Shown here one piece after another: positions 28,762-38,258 of a stretch of 48,924 nt of DNA. Both the position numbers and the translations under genes were made by a program. Under the pieces are notes generated by a model that did no database searches, was not told where the DNA came from, and worked only from the letters and a program-made list of their open reading frames with translations. The stretch's first letter is position 1; every line of letters starts with the position of its first letter. Origin of the DNA: G020354085 sp964629975 (lineage in GTDB: Bacteria > Pseudomonadota > Gammaproteobacteria > Acidiferrobacterales > Sulfurifustaceae); contig CAZVUN010000004.1 in the NCBI GenBank assembly GCA_964629975.1, positions 1 through 48,924 on the forward strand, given 5' to 3'.

Positions 28762-28800
28762 GCCCTCTCCTGTCACGTGCTTCTTGGTATCCGCTGTTGG

Positions 28801-29844
28801 CTATCCCAGATGGTACGGCGCTTCCACTGCGCGACAGACTTTCGTCTCAACGCGCACCGGCCCTGCGTTCTCTTTCGCTATCGGGGTCAGGACCTCAGCG
28901 CGCATAAGTTGATGCAGGCATACCGGAGTGTCGCAGCTGCGCACATCGCAGGAGATGCCGCGCATCGACTCGGCGCGCAGGATGAGGGCTTGGCTGTCCC
29001 GATCGAGCACGGTCTCGGGCGCCGTAGGGCCAAAAATCGCGATCACCGGCTTACCGAGTGCATCGGCTAAATGTAGCGGTCCGGAATCGACGCCCACGAA
29101 CAGATCGCAGTTTTGTAGTAGCGCCAGAAACTGCTCGGAATGGCGCCGGGTCTTTCCGAAGAAAGACCGTGCGCCACCGAGCCCCTCGACTGCGTGCGCC
29201 TCGCGCGCGAACAGCGCCAGCGTGACGCGGGCACCGGGATGACGGGTCTCCAGGAGCCTCAACAGGCGCGCCACGTCCTCGGCCGAGAGGCTGCGGCGCG
29301 GGTCGGTGGAGAACGGCGCCACCACGATGCGCGCAACCTTCTCGGGAGGGCCATCGGGTCGGGAGACCGGCGGGTCTGGCAGTTGCAGGTATTGGCGCAC
29401 ACGCTGATAGTGATTGCGCCAGTCGGCCGTCGCGGCAAAATCGGTGAACCGGTAAAAGCGCCGCGCATAGCTGATCAAGGCCTGGGATTCCTTGCCGTGG
29501 CTCCACGGGTTGAAGCCGAGATCCGGCGGATCGCGCCGCAGGTCGCGCAACAGGCGCGCAATGCGCAGCACGCTGCGCCGCTTGTGGATCGCAACGAAAC
29601 GCACCTCTGCGCGGATTATGGCCTGCGCATACGGAAGGGCCTGCGGCGTCGTGACCAGGGTACAGCGCTTGTCCGGATAGCGGCGCAGGAATTCGTTCAC
29701 CACTTTGAAGGAGATCACGGAGTCACCATAGCGCGAGAACACTGCGAACAGCACGGAACGGGCATGCCCGAGCTCTTCGGCGGAAATTGCCGCATTGCGC
29801 GGCCCGGCTTTCTGCAGACGATAATGGGCCAGTCGCGTCCACAT
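28801..29844 (-). CDS. GT9-family heptosyltransferase-like glycosyltransferase
   Basis: 347 residues. SVLFAVFSRYGDSVISFKVV holds the GT9 N-terminal signature (with YGD in place of the common LGD), and LFVGVDSGPLHLADALGKPVIAIFGPTAPE is the ADP-sugar site. A late Cys pair region (ISCDVRSCDTPVC) is common in this family. Six bases separate it from the upstream GT4 gene, consistent with one transcript. Which sugar it adds is unknown. Confidence 0.86.
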   Translation of the reverse strand: MWTRLAHYRLQKAGPRNAAISAEELGHARSVLFAVFSRYGDSVISFKVVNEFLRRYPDKRCTLVTTPQALPYAQAIIRAEVRFVAIHKRRSVLRIARLLRDLRRDPPDLGFNPWSHGKESQALISYARRFYRFTDFAATADWRNHYQRVRQYLQLPDPPVSRPDGPPEKVARIVVAPFSTDPRRSLSAEDVARLLRLLETRHPGARVTLALFAREAHAVEGLGGARSFFGKTRRHSEQFLALLQNCDLFVGVDSGPLHLADALGKPVIAIFGPTAPETVLDRDSQALILRAESMRGISCDVRSCDTPVCLHQLMRAEVLTPIAKENAGPVRVETKVCRAVEAPYHLG

Positions 29845-29850
29845 ACAACG

Positions 29851-30999
29851 TCAGGCTGCCGCCGACGCGGCGGAGCGCGCTTCCTTGAGCAGATCCCGGT
29901 ACAACGCCACCATCTTCCGACTCATCTGCTCGAGACTCAGCGACTCGCCGAGCTGACGCGCCGTGGCCCCCATGCGAGATGCCGTCGCGGGGTCGCAGAG
30001 TGCGCGCATGTGCGCGGCGAGTGCCGCGTGGTCGAGGGCGTCGCACACGAAGCCGCTCTTTCCAGCTTCGATGAGCTCGGCAGCGCCGCACTTGGCGCTG
30101 GTTATCAGCGGCAAACCGCTGGCCAGCGCCTCGAGCGCTACATTTGGAAATGGGTCGTAGAGTGTCGGCAACACCAGGGCATCAGCCGCACCGTAGTAAG
30201 GTTTGACGTCGGCCTGCCGACCGGGGAAACACACGCGCTCGGCAATGCCGAGGTCGGCGGCCATTCGCTCGTAGGCGCGCGCGTGCTTGTCGTGCCCAAC
30301 GATCAATGCGCGGCAGGCCGGCGGCAAGTATTGCAGCGCCTGCAGCAAAGCAGCCACACCTTTGCGCTCGAATCCCGACCCCACGAACAGGAATAGCGTC
30401 GCATCGTTGGGGATGTGGTAGTGCACGCGCACGGCCTCCCGATGGCGCCGCAATTCCGGATGGTAGACCTGCGTGTCTACGCCACTGTAAATGACATGCA
30501 GGCGTTCCTCCGGCACGCTGAAGTGGCGGCGGATCTCGTCCTTGACCATGTGCGAGTTGCAGATTACGGCCTTTAGCGAGGGGCTGGTAAACAGTCGCCG
30601 CTCCGCCCGCAGCGTGTAGCGATGGTACGGATTGAGCGCGAGACCGAGCCGGCCGAGCGGCCCGCGCACACGGGCGAGTTGCGTCAACCACTCGCGGTGC
30701 ACGCCGTCGCCGGCCCGGTAGATGTCACAGCACGGGATGCGTTCGTGTGACTGCACTAGGTCGTACCGGCGCAACTGAAGGGCGTGACACGCGCTGCGCG
30801 CGAACGACCAGTCGCGCCAGGTGCGGCCGAGGTAGAACGGATCACAGGTAAGAACCTCGAAACCCTCGGTCGGCGACCATTCCCGGGTCACCAGCGTGAG
30901 CGCGAGCTGTTCGCCGCGCAGCGCATCCATCATGCGCGCCACAAAGCGCTCGGCACCGCCGTCCTGCGCATAGCGCTGCCGGATGAGCGCGAGCCTCAT
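29851..30999 (-). CDS. Family 4 glycosyltransferase (WaaG-like)
   Basis: 382 residues starting MRLALIRQRYAQDGGAERFVARM, the N-terminus typical of WaaG/RfaG-type core glucosyltransferases. The donor domain has FVGSGFERKGVAALLQAL, IVGHDKHARAYERMA and LPTLYDPFPNVALEALASGLPLI with the E(x7)E-type glutamates. It probably adds a hexose to heptose II of the core. The ATG lies one base from the stop of the waaQ-like gene. I do not assign the waaG name firmly. Confidence 0.85.
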   Translation of the reverse strand: MRLALIRQRYAQDGGAERFVARMMDALRGEQLALTLVTREWSPTEGFEVLTCDPFYLGRTWRDWSFARSACHALQLRRYDLVQSHERIPCCDIYRAGDGVHREWLTQLARVRGPLGRLGLALNPYHRYTLRAERRLFTSPSLKAVICNSHMVKDEIRRHFSVPEERLHVIYSGVDTQVYHPELRRHREAVRVHYHIPNDATLFLFVGSGFERKGVAALLQALQYLPPACRALIVGHDKHARAYERMAADLGIAERVCFPGRQADVKPYYGAADALVLPTLYDPFPNVALEALASGLPLITSAKCGAAELIEAGKSGFVCDALDHAALAAHMRALCDPATASRMGATARQLGESLSLEQMSRKMVALYRDLLKEARSAASAAA

Positions 31000-31000
31000 G

Positions 31001-32074
31001 TCAGCGCAGCACGTCCTGCACGGCACGCAGCACGCGCTCGACCGGGATCGTGGTCAGGCACTCGCTCACCTTGGAGCCGGCACAGCCGTCCATGCCGCAC
31101 GGCCGGCACGCATGCGCCGAGGTCACGACGCGCGCGCTGACCTGCCACGGTCCCCACTCGTGGTCTCCGCTCGGGCCGAACAGCGCGACCACTGGCGTCT
31201 GCATGGCCGCGGCGATGTGCATCGGCACGGAATCGACGCCGATGAAGCACTTGGCCTGCGCGGTGAGCGCGGCGAGCTGCTTCAGGTTGAGCTTGCCGCT
31301 TAGATCGAGCACCGGCTTGCGCAGCTGCGTGACGATCTGGCCGACGTACTGGCGTTCGGTCCCGGTAGGCGCGGCGGTGAGCACCACACGCTCCCCGGCA
31401 TCGAGCAGCGCGTTGATGAGCACCGCGAACTTGTCCGTCTCCCAGCACTTGAACAGCCAGCGCGAGGTGGGGTGCACGTGGATGAAGCCGTGGCTCGCGA
31501 GTCCATGCGCCAGCAGCAGGGCATGGACGCTCCGTTCGGCTTCCTCGCCGGGCACGAGCGTGACGACCCGCTCGTCTTCGCGCGGATAGATGCCAAGCCG
31601 ACGCAGCGCATCGAGGTGCATGTCCACGGTGTGACGGCGGGCGGGCACCCGGTACAGGTGGGTGAAGCTCGCGCGCCACAGCCGCCCGCGCTTGGCGCCG
31701 TAGTCGCGCGCCACGGCGTAGCGCGCCCCGAGCAGGTGCGCCAGCCACGCCCCGCGCGGGTTCTCCGTGAGGTGCACGATGAGATCGTAATGACGCTCCC
31801 GCAGGCGCCGCAGTAGCCGCGACTCCGCACGAAACTGCGTCCACAGCCCGGCCTTGCGCCATGTGCGGTCGACAGTGTGCAACTCGCTGATCGCCGGGTG
31901 CAGGCTCAACATGTCCTGCGTGTCTGCGTACACGAGCGCGTCGATCTCGAGGTGCGGGGCGTGGCGCTTGAGCACGCTGAACACCGGTGCGGTGAGCAGG
32001 ACGTCGCCATGGTGGCGCAGCTTCACCACCAGCGCGCGCTGCACCGCGGCGAGATCGATGGCGTCCGGAAGCAT
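31001..32074 (-). CDS. waaQ: LPS heptosyltransferase III-like (WaaQ)
   Basis: 357 residues of GT9 type. ALVVKLRHHGDVLLTAPVFSVLKRH is the characteristic WaaQ N-terminus (RHHGD rather than SLGD), followed by HVHPTSRWLFKCW and the donor site IGVDSVPMHIAAAMQTPVVALFGPSG with HEWGPW after it. WaaQ adds a side-branch heptose to heptose II. The gene follows waaF by 29 bases on the same strand. Confidence 0.88.
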   Translation of the reverse strand: MLPDAIDLAAVQRALVVKLRHHGDVLLTAPVFSVLKRHAPHLEIDALVYADTQDMLSLHPAISELHTVDRTWRKAGLWTQFRAESRLLRRLRERHYDLIVHLTENPRGAWLAHLLGARYAVARDYGAKRGRLWRASFTHLYRVPARRHTVDMHLDALRRLGIYPREDERVVTLVPGEEAERSVHALLLAHGLASHGFIHVHPTSRWLFKCWETDKFAVLINALLDAGERVVLTAAPTGTERQYVGQIVTQLRKPVLDLSGKLNLKQLAALTAQAKCFIGVDSVPMHIAAAMQTPVVALFGPSGDHEWGPWQVSARVVTSAHACRPCGMDGCAGSKVSECLTTIPVERVLRAVQDVLR

Positions 32075-32103
32075 CGCGTAAAACTAACAGATTCGCTGCG
32101 GCA

Positions 32104-33180
32104 TTACCCGCCGAGCGCGGCCAGCACCTGCTCCGGCTTGATGTCGCGCAGGCAGTTGAGATGGCCGAGCGGGCACTCGCGCGCGAAACAGGGACTGCAC
32201 GAAAGACCCCGATACAGAACCGTGGCGTGCGCGCTCATCGGTGGCGTATGGTGCGGATCGGAGGACCCGTAGAGCGCGACCACCGGCCGGTCGAGCGCCG
32301 CGGCGACGTGCATGAGACCGGAATCGTTGGTAACGACAGCCGTGCACAGCGCCAGCAGATCGATCGCCTCGGCCAGCGCGGTGCGGCCGGCGAGGTCGAG
32401 GCAGCGGCCGCGCGTGTGCTCCTGAATGGCGCGCGTCACGGGCGCGTCTTTCTCCGATCCGAACAGCCACACCTCCCAGCCTTGATCGAGCTTGGCGCGC
32501 GCAACGCAAGCGTAGTACTCGGCCGGCCAGCGTTTGGCCGGACCGTATTCGGCCCCCGGACACAGTCCAAGTACCGGCGCGGTGGGCAGGGTGCGACCGA
32601 GTCGCGCGAGCGCGCGCGCGGCGTGGTCGCGGTCGGCGCGCAGTTGCGGATTGGGAATGGCGGGCAGCGCTTCGCCCGCTGGCAGCGCGAGCGCGACGAA
32701 GCGATCGACGGTGCGCGGCAGCGCACGCTTGTCGAGGCGACGGATATCGTTGAGCAGCCCGTAACGCAGCTCGCCGACGAAACCGGTGCGCACGCGCGCG
32801 TGTGCGGCAAACGGCACGAGCGCGGACTTGAGCGAGTTGGGCAGCACGATGGCGCGGTCGTAGGCACGCGCACGCAGTTGCCGCCCAAGGCGCCAGCGCG
32901 CACCGAGCGCAGCCTCGCCATGGCCGAAGGGCAACGCGATACCTGCATTGACCTCCGGCATGCGCGCAAGCAGCGGCAGCGTCCAGGCCGGCGCCAGCAC
33001 GTCGATGCGCGAGGTGGGGTGGCGCTGCTTGAGCACCTTGAACAGCGACTGGGCAAGCACCATGTCGCCGACCCAGGACGGACCGACGACCAGGAAGCGA
33101 ATCTCGGGTTGCGCGCTTCGGGCCTCGTGTTCCAGGGCTCCCGGCTCAGCGCGGCTCAATTCGAGACTCGAGTCCGGCAA
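32104..33180 (-). CDS. waaF: ADP-heptose:LPS heptosyltransferase II
   Basis: About 358 residues. The WaaF signature FLVVGPSWVGDMVLAQSLFKVLK begins the conserved part, and the donor domain has VVTNDSGLMHVAAALDRPVVALYGSSDPHHTPP, diagnostic for WaaF. It adds the second heptose of the inner core. No ATG or GTG lies between the preceding stop (33188) and the conserved core; TTG at 33180 or TTG at 33159 are the available starts, so the exact N-terminus is uncertain. Closely linked to the upstream zinc-finger gene. Confidence 0.93.
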   Translation of the reverse strand: MPDSSLELSRAEPGALEHEARSAQPEIRFLVVGPSWVGDMVLAQSLFKVLKQRHPTSRIDVLAPAWTLPLLARMPEVNAGIALPFGHGEAALGARWRLGRQLRARAYDRAIVLPNSLKSALVPFAAHARVRTGFVGELRYGLLNDIRRLDKRALPRTVDRFVALALPAGEALPAIPNPQLRADRDHAARALARLGRTLPTAPVLGLCPGAEYGPAKRWPAEYYACVARAKLDQGWEVWLFGSEKDAPVTRAIQEHTRGRCLDLAGRTALAEAIDLLALCTAVVTNDSGLMHVAAALDRPVVALYGSSDPHHTPPMSAHATVLYRGLSCSPCFARECPLGHLNCLRDIKPEQVLAALGG

Positions 33181-33187
33181 CGCCAGC

Positions 33188-33394
33188 CTAGTCCTTGAGG
33201 ACGTACACCGCGCCGCAATACGGGCAGCGCTCCTCGCCCGATTCCTCGATCGGCAGGTACACACGCGGGTGCGAGTTCCACAGCGTCATGCCGCGCATCG
33301 GACAGTGCAGCGGCAGGTCCTTGCGCGTGATCTCGTAGCGGTTCTGGGCGTTGGCCGGGATGTCCTTGGGTTCGGTCGCTCGGGTGCGGGCCAT
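33188..33394 (-). CDS. Small zinc-finger (zf-CHCC/NDUFS6-like) protein
   Basis: 68 residues. The zinc ligands of the CHCC type are visible: Cys31 in LHCPMRG, His42 in SHPRVYLP, and Cys57/Cys60 in CPYCGAVYVLKD. This small family sits next to waaF or ilvE in many proteobacteria; its role is unknown. The eukaryotic relatives are subunits of respiratory complex I. It lies 24 bases downstream of ilvE on the same strand. Confidence 0.88.
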   Translation of the reverse strand: MARTRATEPKDIPANAQNRYEITRKDLPLHCPMRGMTLWNSHPRVYLPIEESGEERCPYCGAVYVLKD

Positions 33395-33418
33395 GAATCG
33401 TGTTCCTCGGTGAAACGG

Positions 33419-34342
33419 TCACTTCACGGGCGTGAGCCAGTCGAGATGCAGGTGGCTGCGTCCGTGCACGACGTCGAAGTATAAGGTTTGCAGTTTCTCG
33501 GTGATCGGTCCGCGCCGGCCGGCGCCGATGGCGCGGCCGTCGAGCTCGCGGATCGGTGTCACCTCGGCGGCGGTGCCGGTGAAGAACGCCTCGTCGGCGA
33601 TGTACACCTCGTCGCGCGTGATGCGCTTCTCGACCACCTTGATGCCGAGCTCTTGCGCGAGCTGCACGACCGTCGCGCGGGTGATGCCGTCGAGGGCGCT
33701 GGTGAGATCGGGCGTGTAGATCACGCCGTCGCGCACCACGAAGATGTTCTCGCCGCTGCCCTCCGACACGTAGCCCTCGGTGTCGAGCAACAGCGCCTCG
33801 TCGCAGCCGGCGGTGAGCGCCTCGCGCAGCGCCAGCATCGAATTCATATAGTTGCCGTTGGCCTTGGCGCGGCACATGGTGATGTTGACGTGGTGGCGGT
33901 TGTAGGAGGAGGTGCGCACCTTGATGCCGTTCCTCTGGCCCTCTTCACCGAGGTACGCGCCCCAGTGCCACGCCGCCACGATCACGTGCACCTTGAGGTT
34001 GTCGGCGCGCAGACCCATGCCCTCGGCGCCGTAGAAGCACATCGGCCGGATGTAGGCGGCGTCGAGCTTGTTCTCGCGCACCGCGGCGCGCTGCGCGGCG
34101 TTGAGGGTGTCCTTGTCGTAGGGGATCGGCATGCCGAGGATGTGCGCGGAGCGGAACAGCCGGTCGGTGTGCGCCTGCAGGCGAAAGATCGCCGTGCCCC
34201 GGGTGGTGTGGTAGGCGCGCACGCCCTCGAACACGCCCATGCCGTAGTGCAGGGTGTGGGTGAGCACGTGCGTCTGGGCCTCGCGCCACGGCACCAGCCT
34301 GCCGTCGTACCAGATGACGCCGTCTCGATCGGACATCGACAT
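33419..34342 (-). CDS. ilvE: Branched-chain amino acid aminotransferase
   Basis: 307 residues, class IV PLP fold. HYGMGVFEGVRAY is the conserved N-terminal block, the PLP-binding lysine is Lys160 in CRAKANGNYMNS, and EGSGENIFVVRDG is the C-terminal phosphate-binding block. It makes valine, leucine and isoleucine from their oxo acids. It sits between glnE and the zinc-finger gene on one strand, a common order in related bacteria. Confidence 0.95.
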   Translation of the reverse strand: MSMSDRDGVIWYDGRLVPWREAQTHVLTHTLHYGMGVFEGVRAYHTTRGTAIFRLQAHTDRLFRSAHILGMPIPYDKDTLNAAQRAAVRENKLDAAYIRPMCFYGAEGMGLRADNLKVHVIVAAWHWGAYLGEEGQRNGIKVRTSSYNRHHVNITMCRAKANGNYMNSMLALREALTAGCDEALLLDTEGYVSEGSGENIFVVRDGVIYTPDLTSALDGITRATVVQLAQELGIKVVEKRITRDEVYIADEAFFTGTAAEVTPIRELDGRAIGAGRRGPITEKLQTLYFDVVHGRSHLHLDWLTPVK

Positions 34343-34364
34343 GACTGCCTAACCCTCTTGGTTC

Positions 34365-37223
34365 TTATGCAAACGTCGCGTTCCAGATCGCCGTGACCTG
34401 CTCCGGCAAATCACCGAGCTCGGCGCGCGGCACGATGGCCTTGCGCTCCATGAGCTTCAGGCGATGCTCCATGGAAAGGTAGCGGCGGAATGCCTCGCTC
34501 AAGAGCGTGGCGGTCGCGGGTGCCAGGCAACCGGCGCCGGCCAGGGCCTCGAGGAGGTGGATGTTGTCCGTGTGCTCGACCAGCCCCGGATGGGCAGCGG
34601 CCCAGCGCAATACCGCATATTGCACCACAAATTCGATGTCCACGATACCGCCGCGGTCGTGCTTGAGGTCGAACGCATCGGCCGCGTGCGCCGCCTGCGC
34701 GGCCAGCATCTTGGCGCGCATCTCGGCGACCTCGCGCTTGAGCTTCTGCGGGTCGCGCGCCTGGCACAGGATCGCGCGGCGCGTGGCGGCGAAGGCCGCG
34801 CACAGCGCGGGTTTGCCGGCCACCGGCCGGGCACGCACCAGCGCCTGATGCTCCCAGGTCCAGGCCTGGGTGCGCTGATAGTGTTCGAAGGCGGCAAGGC
34901 TCGTCACCAAGGGTCCCGACTTCCCGCTCGGGCGCAGGCGCGTGTCGACCTCGTACAGCACCCCGCCCGGGGTGCGGGTCGACAGGATGTGGATCAGGCG
35001 CTGGGCGAGGCGGGCGAAGAACGTCTCGTTCGGCAGACTGCGTTCGCCGCTGGTCATGCCGCCCTCGACGCCCTCATACACGAAGATGATGTCGAGATCC
35101 GAGGCGTAGCCGAGCTCGCGGCTGCCGAGCTTGCCATAACCGATCACCGCGAAGCCCGGGCGCTCGCCGCCGGCACCGGCCGGCTCGCCGTGCTTGGCCG
35201 CGAGCCCGGCCCAGGCAAGCGCCAGGCTCTCGCCGATCACCGCCTCGGCGATCCAGGCGAGGTGCGCCGCGACCTCTTCGGGCGGCGGGGACGCACCGAT
35301 GGCCGCGGCCGCCACGCGCAGCACGTACCCGTGGCGGAATTCGCGCAGCACCTCCATCTGCAATTCGAGGTCCTCGGCCGGGATGTGCGCAAGGCGCTGG
35401 CGCAACTCGTCCGCCAGGCCCTCGCGCGTCGGCAGCTCGGTCAGCGCGCGCGGGTCGATGAGCTCATCGAGCACGATCGGGTGGGCGGCGATCCAGTTGG
35501 CGATCCACGGGCTCGCCTGCGCCAGGCGCACGAGCTGCGCGAGCACCGGCGGGTTTTCGACCATGAGCGCGAAATAGGTGGTGCGCCGCCCGATCGCCTC
35601 GAGCAGGTGGATGAGCCGCCCCAGCACCGTGAGCGGCTCGGCACTGCGCGCGCACGCGCGCAGCAGCAGCGGCACCAGGGTGTCGAGGCGCGCGCGGCCC
35701 TCGGCGGACAGCGCGCCGTAGGCCGAGCCCTTGTGCAGGCCCTGGAGCAGCGCGAGGGTCGCCGGCGCATCGGCGTAGCCGAGCTCGGTGACCAGCCGTT
35801 GCGCCGCTTCGCCCTCGGCACCGGCGAGCCACATGGCGGCGAGCGCATCGCTCTGCGGTTCGGTGGCGCCGGCCGGCTGCATGAAGAGCCGGCTGAACTG
35901 CGCATGCACGCGCTCGCGGTGCGCCTCGAGCGCCGCCTGGAACGCCTCCCAGTCGGCGAAGCCGCTGGCGAACGCCACGCGCGCCTGGTTGAGCGCATCA
36001 CCGGGCAGCTGCTGGGTCTGCTGATCATTGATCATCTGCAGGCGGTGCTCGGTGTTGCGCAGGAACACGTAAGCCGCGGTCAGCTCGCCCACCACCTCGG
36101 GCTCGAGATGGCCGCGTGCGCCGAGCTCGGCGAGCACCGTGAGCGCGCGGCGCTCCTGCAGCTGCGGCTCGCGCCCGGCACGGATCAGCTGCAGCGCCTG
36201 AACGATGAACTCGATCTCGCGGATACCGCCGCGCCCGAGCTTGATGTTGGCCGCGAGCCCCTTGCGCGCAATCTCGCGCTCGATCATCAGCTTCATGGCG
36301 CGAATCGATTCGAGCGCGTTGTAGTCGAGGTACTTGCGAAACACGAACGGCCGCAGGCGCGCGAGCAGCTGCGCGCCGGCGACGTGATCGCCGCCGACCA
36401 CGCGCGCCTTGATCAAGGCATAGCGCTCCCATTCGCGCCCGTGCGTCTGGTAGTAGTGCTCCATCGCATCGAACGACAGCGCGAGCGGCCCGCTGGCGCC
36501 ATTCGGCCGCAGGCGCATGTCGACACGGAACACGAAGCCCTCGGCGGTCGCATCGCTCAGCACGCTGATCAGGCGCTGCCCGAGACGCACGAAGAATTCG
36601 TGGTTGCTGAGCCCGCGCTCGCCAGCGGTTTCGCCCTCTTCCGGATAACAGAAGATGAGATCGACGTCGGAGGAGAAGTTGAGCTCGCGCCCGCCGAGCT
36701 TGCCGAGCCCGAGCACCACCAGGCGCTGGTCCGCGCCCGTGCCCTCGCCCCGGGGTGCGCCATGCTTTTCGACGCCCCAGCCGTGCAGCTTGCCGAGCGC
36801 GGCGTCGATGCAGGCATCGGCGAGCTCGGACAGGGTCGTCACGGTCTCGTCGAGGTCGGCCGCGCCGGCGAGATCGCGCCAGGCGATGCGCACCAGCTCG
36901 CGGCTGCGCAGGGCGCGCAGCACGCGCTTGAGCGCGTCTTCGTCCGCCGCCGTACCGACCGCCGCCGCGATCCGCGCCGAGAGCTCGCCGGCGGCATACG
37001 CGCGGGCCAGATCGCCGCTGGCGACCAGCCCGGGCAGGAGCGCGGGCTGCCGCCGGCACTGGTACGCCACGAATTCGCTCGCCGCGAGCACGCCTGGCAG
37101 CTGCGTGCGCCATGGGCCGGGCGGCAACTGGGCCAGCACCGGCGCCAGCTCCTCGACATGGCGCGCGACGCTGTCGCGCAGCGCAACCGGCAGTGCGGAG
37201 ACATCGACGGCAAGGCCCGACAT
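34365..37223 (-). CDS. glnE: Bifunctional glutamine-synthetase adenylyltransferase/adenylyl-removing enzyme
   Basis: 952 residues, full length for the family. Two nucleotidyltransferase domains are seen: the N-terminal one with LGGRELNFSSDVDLIFCYPEEGE, and the C-terminal one with KLGSRELGYASDLDIIFVYEG; each is followed by a helical domain with the conserved KHDRGGIVDIEFVVQ-type or GRGGIREIEFIVQ block. It controls glutamine synthetase by adding and removing AMP in response to PII and glutamine. Probably the first gene of the minus-strand run that continues through ilvE and waaF; 21 bases before ilvE. Confidence 0.95.
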   Translation of the reverse strand: MSGLAVDVSALPVALRDSVARHVEELAPVLAQLPPGPWRTQLPGVLAASEFVAYQCRRQPALLPGLVASGDLARAYAAGELSARIAAAVGTAADEDALKRVLRALRSRELVRIAWRDLAGAADLDETVTTLSELADACIDAALGKLHGWGVEKHGAPRGEGTGADQRLVVLGLGKLGGRELNFSSDVDLIFCYPEEGETAGERGLSNHEFFVRLGQRLISVLSDATAEGFVFRVDMRLRPNGASGPLALSFDAMEHYYQTHGREWERYALIKARVVGGDHVAGAQLLARLRPFVFRKYLDYNALESIRAMKLMIEREIARKGLAANIKLGRGGIREIEFIVQALQLIRAGREPQLQERRALTVLAELGARGHLEPEVVGELTAAYVFLRNTEHRLQMINDQQTQQLPGDALNQARVAFASGFADWEAFQAALEAHRERVHAQFSRLFMQPAGATEPQSDALAAMWLAGAEGEAAQRLVTELGYADAPATLALLQGLHKGSAYGALSAEGRARLDTLVPLLLRACARSAEPLTVLGRLIHLLEAIGRRTTYFALMVENPPVLAQLVRLAQASPWIANWIAAHPIVLDELIDPRALTELPTREGLADELRQRLAHIPAEDLELQMEVLREFRHGYVLRVAAAAIGASPPPEEVAAHLAWIAEAVIGESLALAWAGLAAKHGEPAGAGGERPGFAVIGYGKLGSRELGYASDLDIIFVYEGVEGGMTSGERSLPNETFFARLAQRLIHILSTRTPGGVLYEVDTRLRPSGKSGPLVTSLAAFEHYQRTQAWTWEHQALVRARPVAGKPALCAAFAATRRAILCQARDPQKLKREVAEMRAKMLAAQAAHAADAFDLKHDRGGIVDIEFVVQYAVLRWAAAHPGLVEHTDNIHLLEALAGAGCLAPATATLLSEAFRRYLSMEHRLKLMERKAIVPRAELGDLPEQVTAIWNATFA

Positions 37224-37333
37224 GCCGCTAGTCTAACAGGCGCATGACCCGCGCACGCCCCGACCCCGGGACGCCTTCCCCGGCGCCGGCGCCTTATACT
37301 GGCGCACACGCGCAGGCAAACGCGGAGAGCGGC

Positions 37334-37975
37334 ATGCACAACATCGTTCCCGAAGCGATCGAGGCCTATTGCGCCGCACACACCGACGCCCCGTCCGGTT
37401 TGCTGCGCGAACTCGAGGGTTACACGCGCGCCCACTGCGCGGACGCGCAGATGCTCACCGGTCCGGTGGAGGGCGCGCTGCTGCGTCTGCTCGTCGAGCT
37501 GAGCGGCGCGCGGTACGTGCTCGAGATCGGTACGTTCACCGGTTACTCGGCGCTGACCCTGGCCGAGGCGCTGGCGGATGAGGGGCGGGTCGTGACCTGT
37601 GAAGTAAATGCCGAGCATGCGCGCATCGCGCAGTCGTTCTTCGACCGCAGTCCGCAGGGGCGCAAGATCGAGCTGCGCCTCGGTCCGGCCCTCACGACGA
37701 TTGCCGCTCTGCGAGCGGGGGCGCCGTTCGACTTGGTGTTCCTCGACGCCGACAAGGAGAACTACGTGAACTACTACGAAGCGGTGTTGCCGCGGTTGCG
37801 CCCGGGCGGGCTGCTGGTCGCGGACAACACGCTGTGGTCGGGCGAGGTCCTGAAGCCCCAGACCGAGACGGCGCGGGCGATCGCGCGCTTCAACGAACAC
37901 GTTGCCACGGATGCGCGCGTCACGCGCGTGCTGCTCAGCGTGCGTGACGGCGTGACGATCGCGCGCAAACGCTAG
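37334..37975 (+). CDS. O-methyltransferase (caffeoyl-CoA O-methyltransferase family)
   Basis: 213 residues. EIGTFTGYS at 64-72 is the SAM motif, and LDADKENYVNYYE (from 137) carries the metal-binding acidic residues typical of the cation-dependent CCoAOMT family. Bacterial members methylate catechol-type or other small hydroxylated compounds; the substrate is unknown. ATG 37334 has GGAGA a few bases upstream. A TATACT box lies at 37295-37300. It is divergent from glnE. Confidence 0.88.
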   Translation: MHNIVPEAIEAYCAAHTDAPSGLLRELEGYTRAHCADAQMLTGPVEGALLRLLVELSGARYVLEIGTFTGYSALTLAEALADEGRVVTCEVNAEHARIAQSFFDRSPQGRKIELRLGPALTTIAALRAGAPFDLVFLDADKENYVNYYEAVLPRLRPGGLLVADNTLWSGEVLKPQTETARAIARFNEHVATDARVTRVLLSVRDGVTIARKR

Positions 37976-38258
37976 CCAGGAGCGCAAGGCGCCGTGGCCG
38001 GGGGCATGTGCGCTGCCGCGCGGCGGCGCCTAGCGTCGGACCCCTTCCAAGTCCCCGGACCGCCAGCGCGCCGGCGGATGGCTGTTTCGTTTGCTGCCCG
38101 CGAGGCGGCTGCCGGACAACGCCCGGCGTGCGCCTCCGGATCAACGGTCCGCGGGGCCGTCTGGGCGCGGCGGGAATTGACCGGGATCATGGAGCCCTGC
38201 CAGCGGCGCGCTAGTCTTGGCAGCGATGTTCCAGGCCCTGTTCATGGAGGAATCCGTC
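37976..38258. other. Intergenic stretch, no gene recognised
   Basis: 283 bases between the O-methyltransferase and the secreted unknown. It is GC-rich with several short reading frames, none with a ribosome binding site and recognisable sequence. TTGACC at 38177-38182 resembles a -35 box but has no partner at normal spacing. Confidence 0.4.

Noticed and set aside
34464..37247. A very long plus-strand open frame (over 900 codons) opposite glnE
   Set aside because: It mirrors a clear full-length glnE; the translation is Arg/His/Gln-rich without domains, as expected for the antisense frame of GC-rich genes.
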